Part shown: piece by piece, positions 7,829-8,198 of the stretch
How the letters are laid out: each line of letters begins with the position of its first letter
Numbering within the stretch: the first letter of the stretch is position 1
DNA from: Pseudomonadota bacterium
GTDB lineage: Bacteria > Pseudomonadota > Gammaproteobacteria > Burkholderiales > Thiobacillaceae
Direction of reading: 5' to 3'
Assembly (NCBI GenBank): GCA_021836225.1
Contig: JAKBJA010000132.1
Location: 1-8,198 of the forward strand
Length of the DNA stretch: 8,198 nt
Notes under the pieces: model-generated
What the model saw: only the letters and a program-made list of their open reading frames with translations
Database searches by the model: none
Told to the model about the DNA's origin: nothing
Made by a program: the position numbers and the translations under genes

Positions 7829-8198
<370 letters not shown>

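Overview
The window is GC-rich chromosomal DNA from a betaproteobacterium. The gene order ilvC-psd-pssA-leuA on the minus strand is a classic betaproteobacterial cluster, and the protein sequences fit that class. A Thiobacillus-like member of Nitrosomonadales is a plausible guess but cannot be fixed from this window alone. There is no rRNA, tRNA, CRISPR array or intact transposase.

Layout. (1) 1-296, minus: the N-terminus of nrdA (class I ribonucleotide reductase, ATP-cone), running off the left edge. (2) 297-787: a divergent intergenic region with a near-consensus sigma70 promoter for nrdA, two NrdR-box-like palindromes 32 bp apart (one on the -10), DnaA-box-like sites in the leader, and a 9-bp inverted repeat nearer purU. 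(3) 788-4262, plus: a tightly packed run of purU, an uncharacterised PilZ-like protein, wrbA, a possible 37-codon linker ORF, and a DUF2069 membrane protein. It ends in a bidirectional terminator shared with leuA. (4) 4309-8198, minus: ilvC (3' part), psd, pssA and leuA. This cluster joins branched-chain amino-acid synthesis with phosphatidylethanolamine synthesis (PssA makes phosphatidylserine, Psd decarboxylates it).

The less ordinary material lies in the gaps of the minus-strand cluster. Between psd and pssA is a 271-bp MITE-like element with perfect 24-bp terminal inverted repeats and a multi-hairpin interior. Between ilvC and psd is a second, smaller inverted repeat built on a 14-bp tandem motif. 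Between pssA and leuA is a promoter-like sequence that would give an almost leaderless 29-codon leucine-rich ORF (8 Leu, clustered). A 6-3-6 palindrome spans its start codon. Together these suggest local, possibly leucine-responsive control of leuA inside the longer operon. This is inference: I found no clear attenuator terminator.
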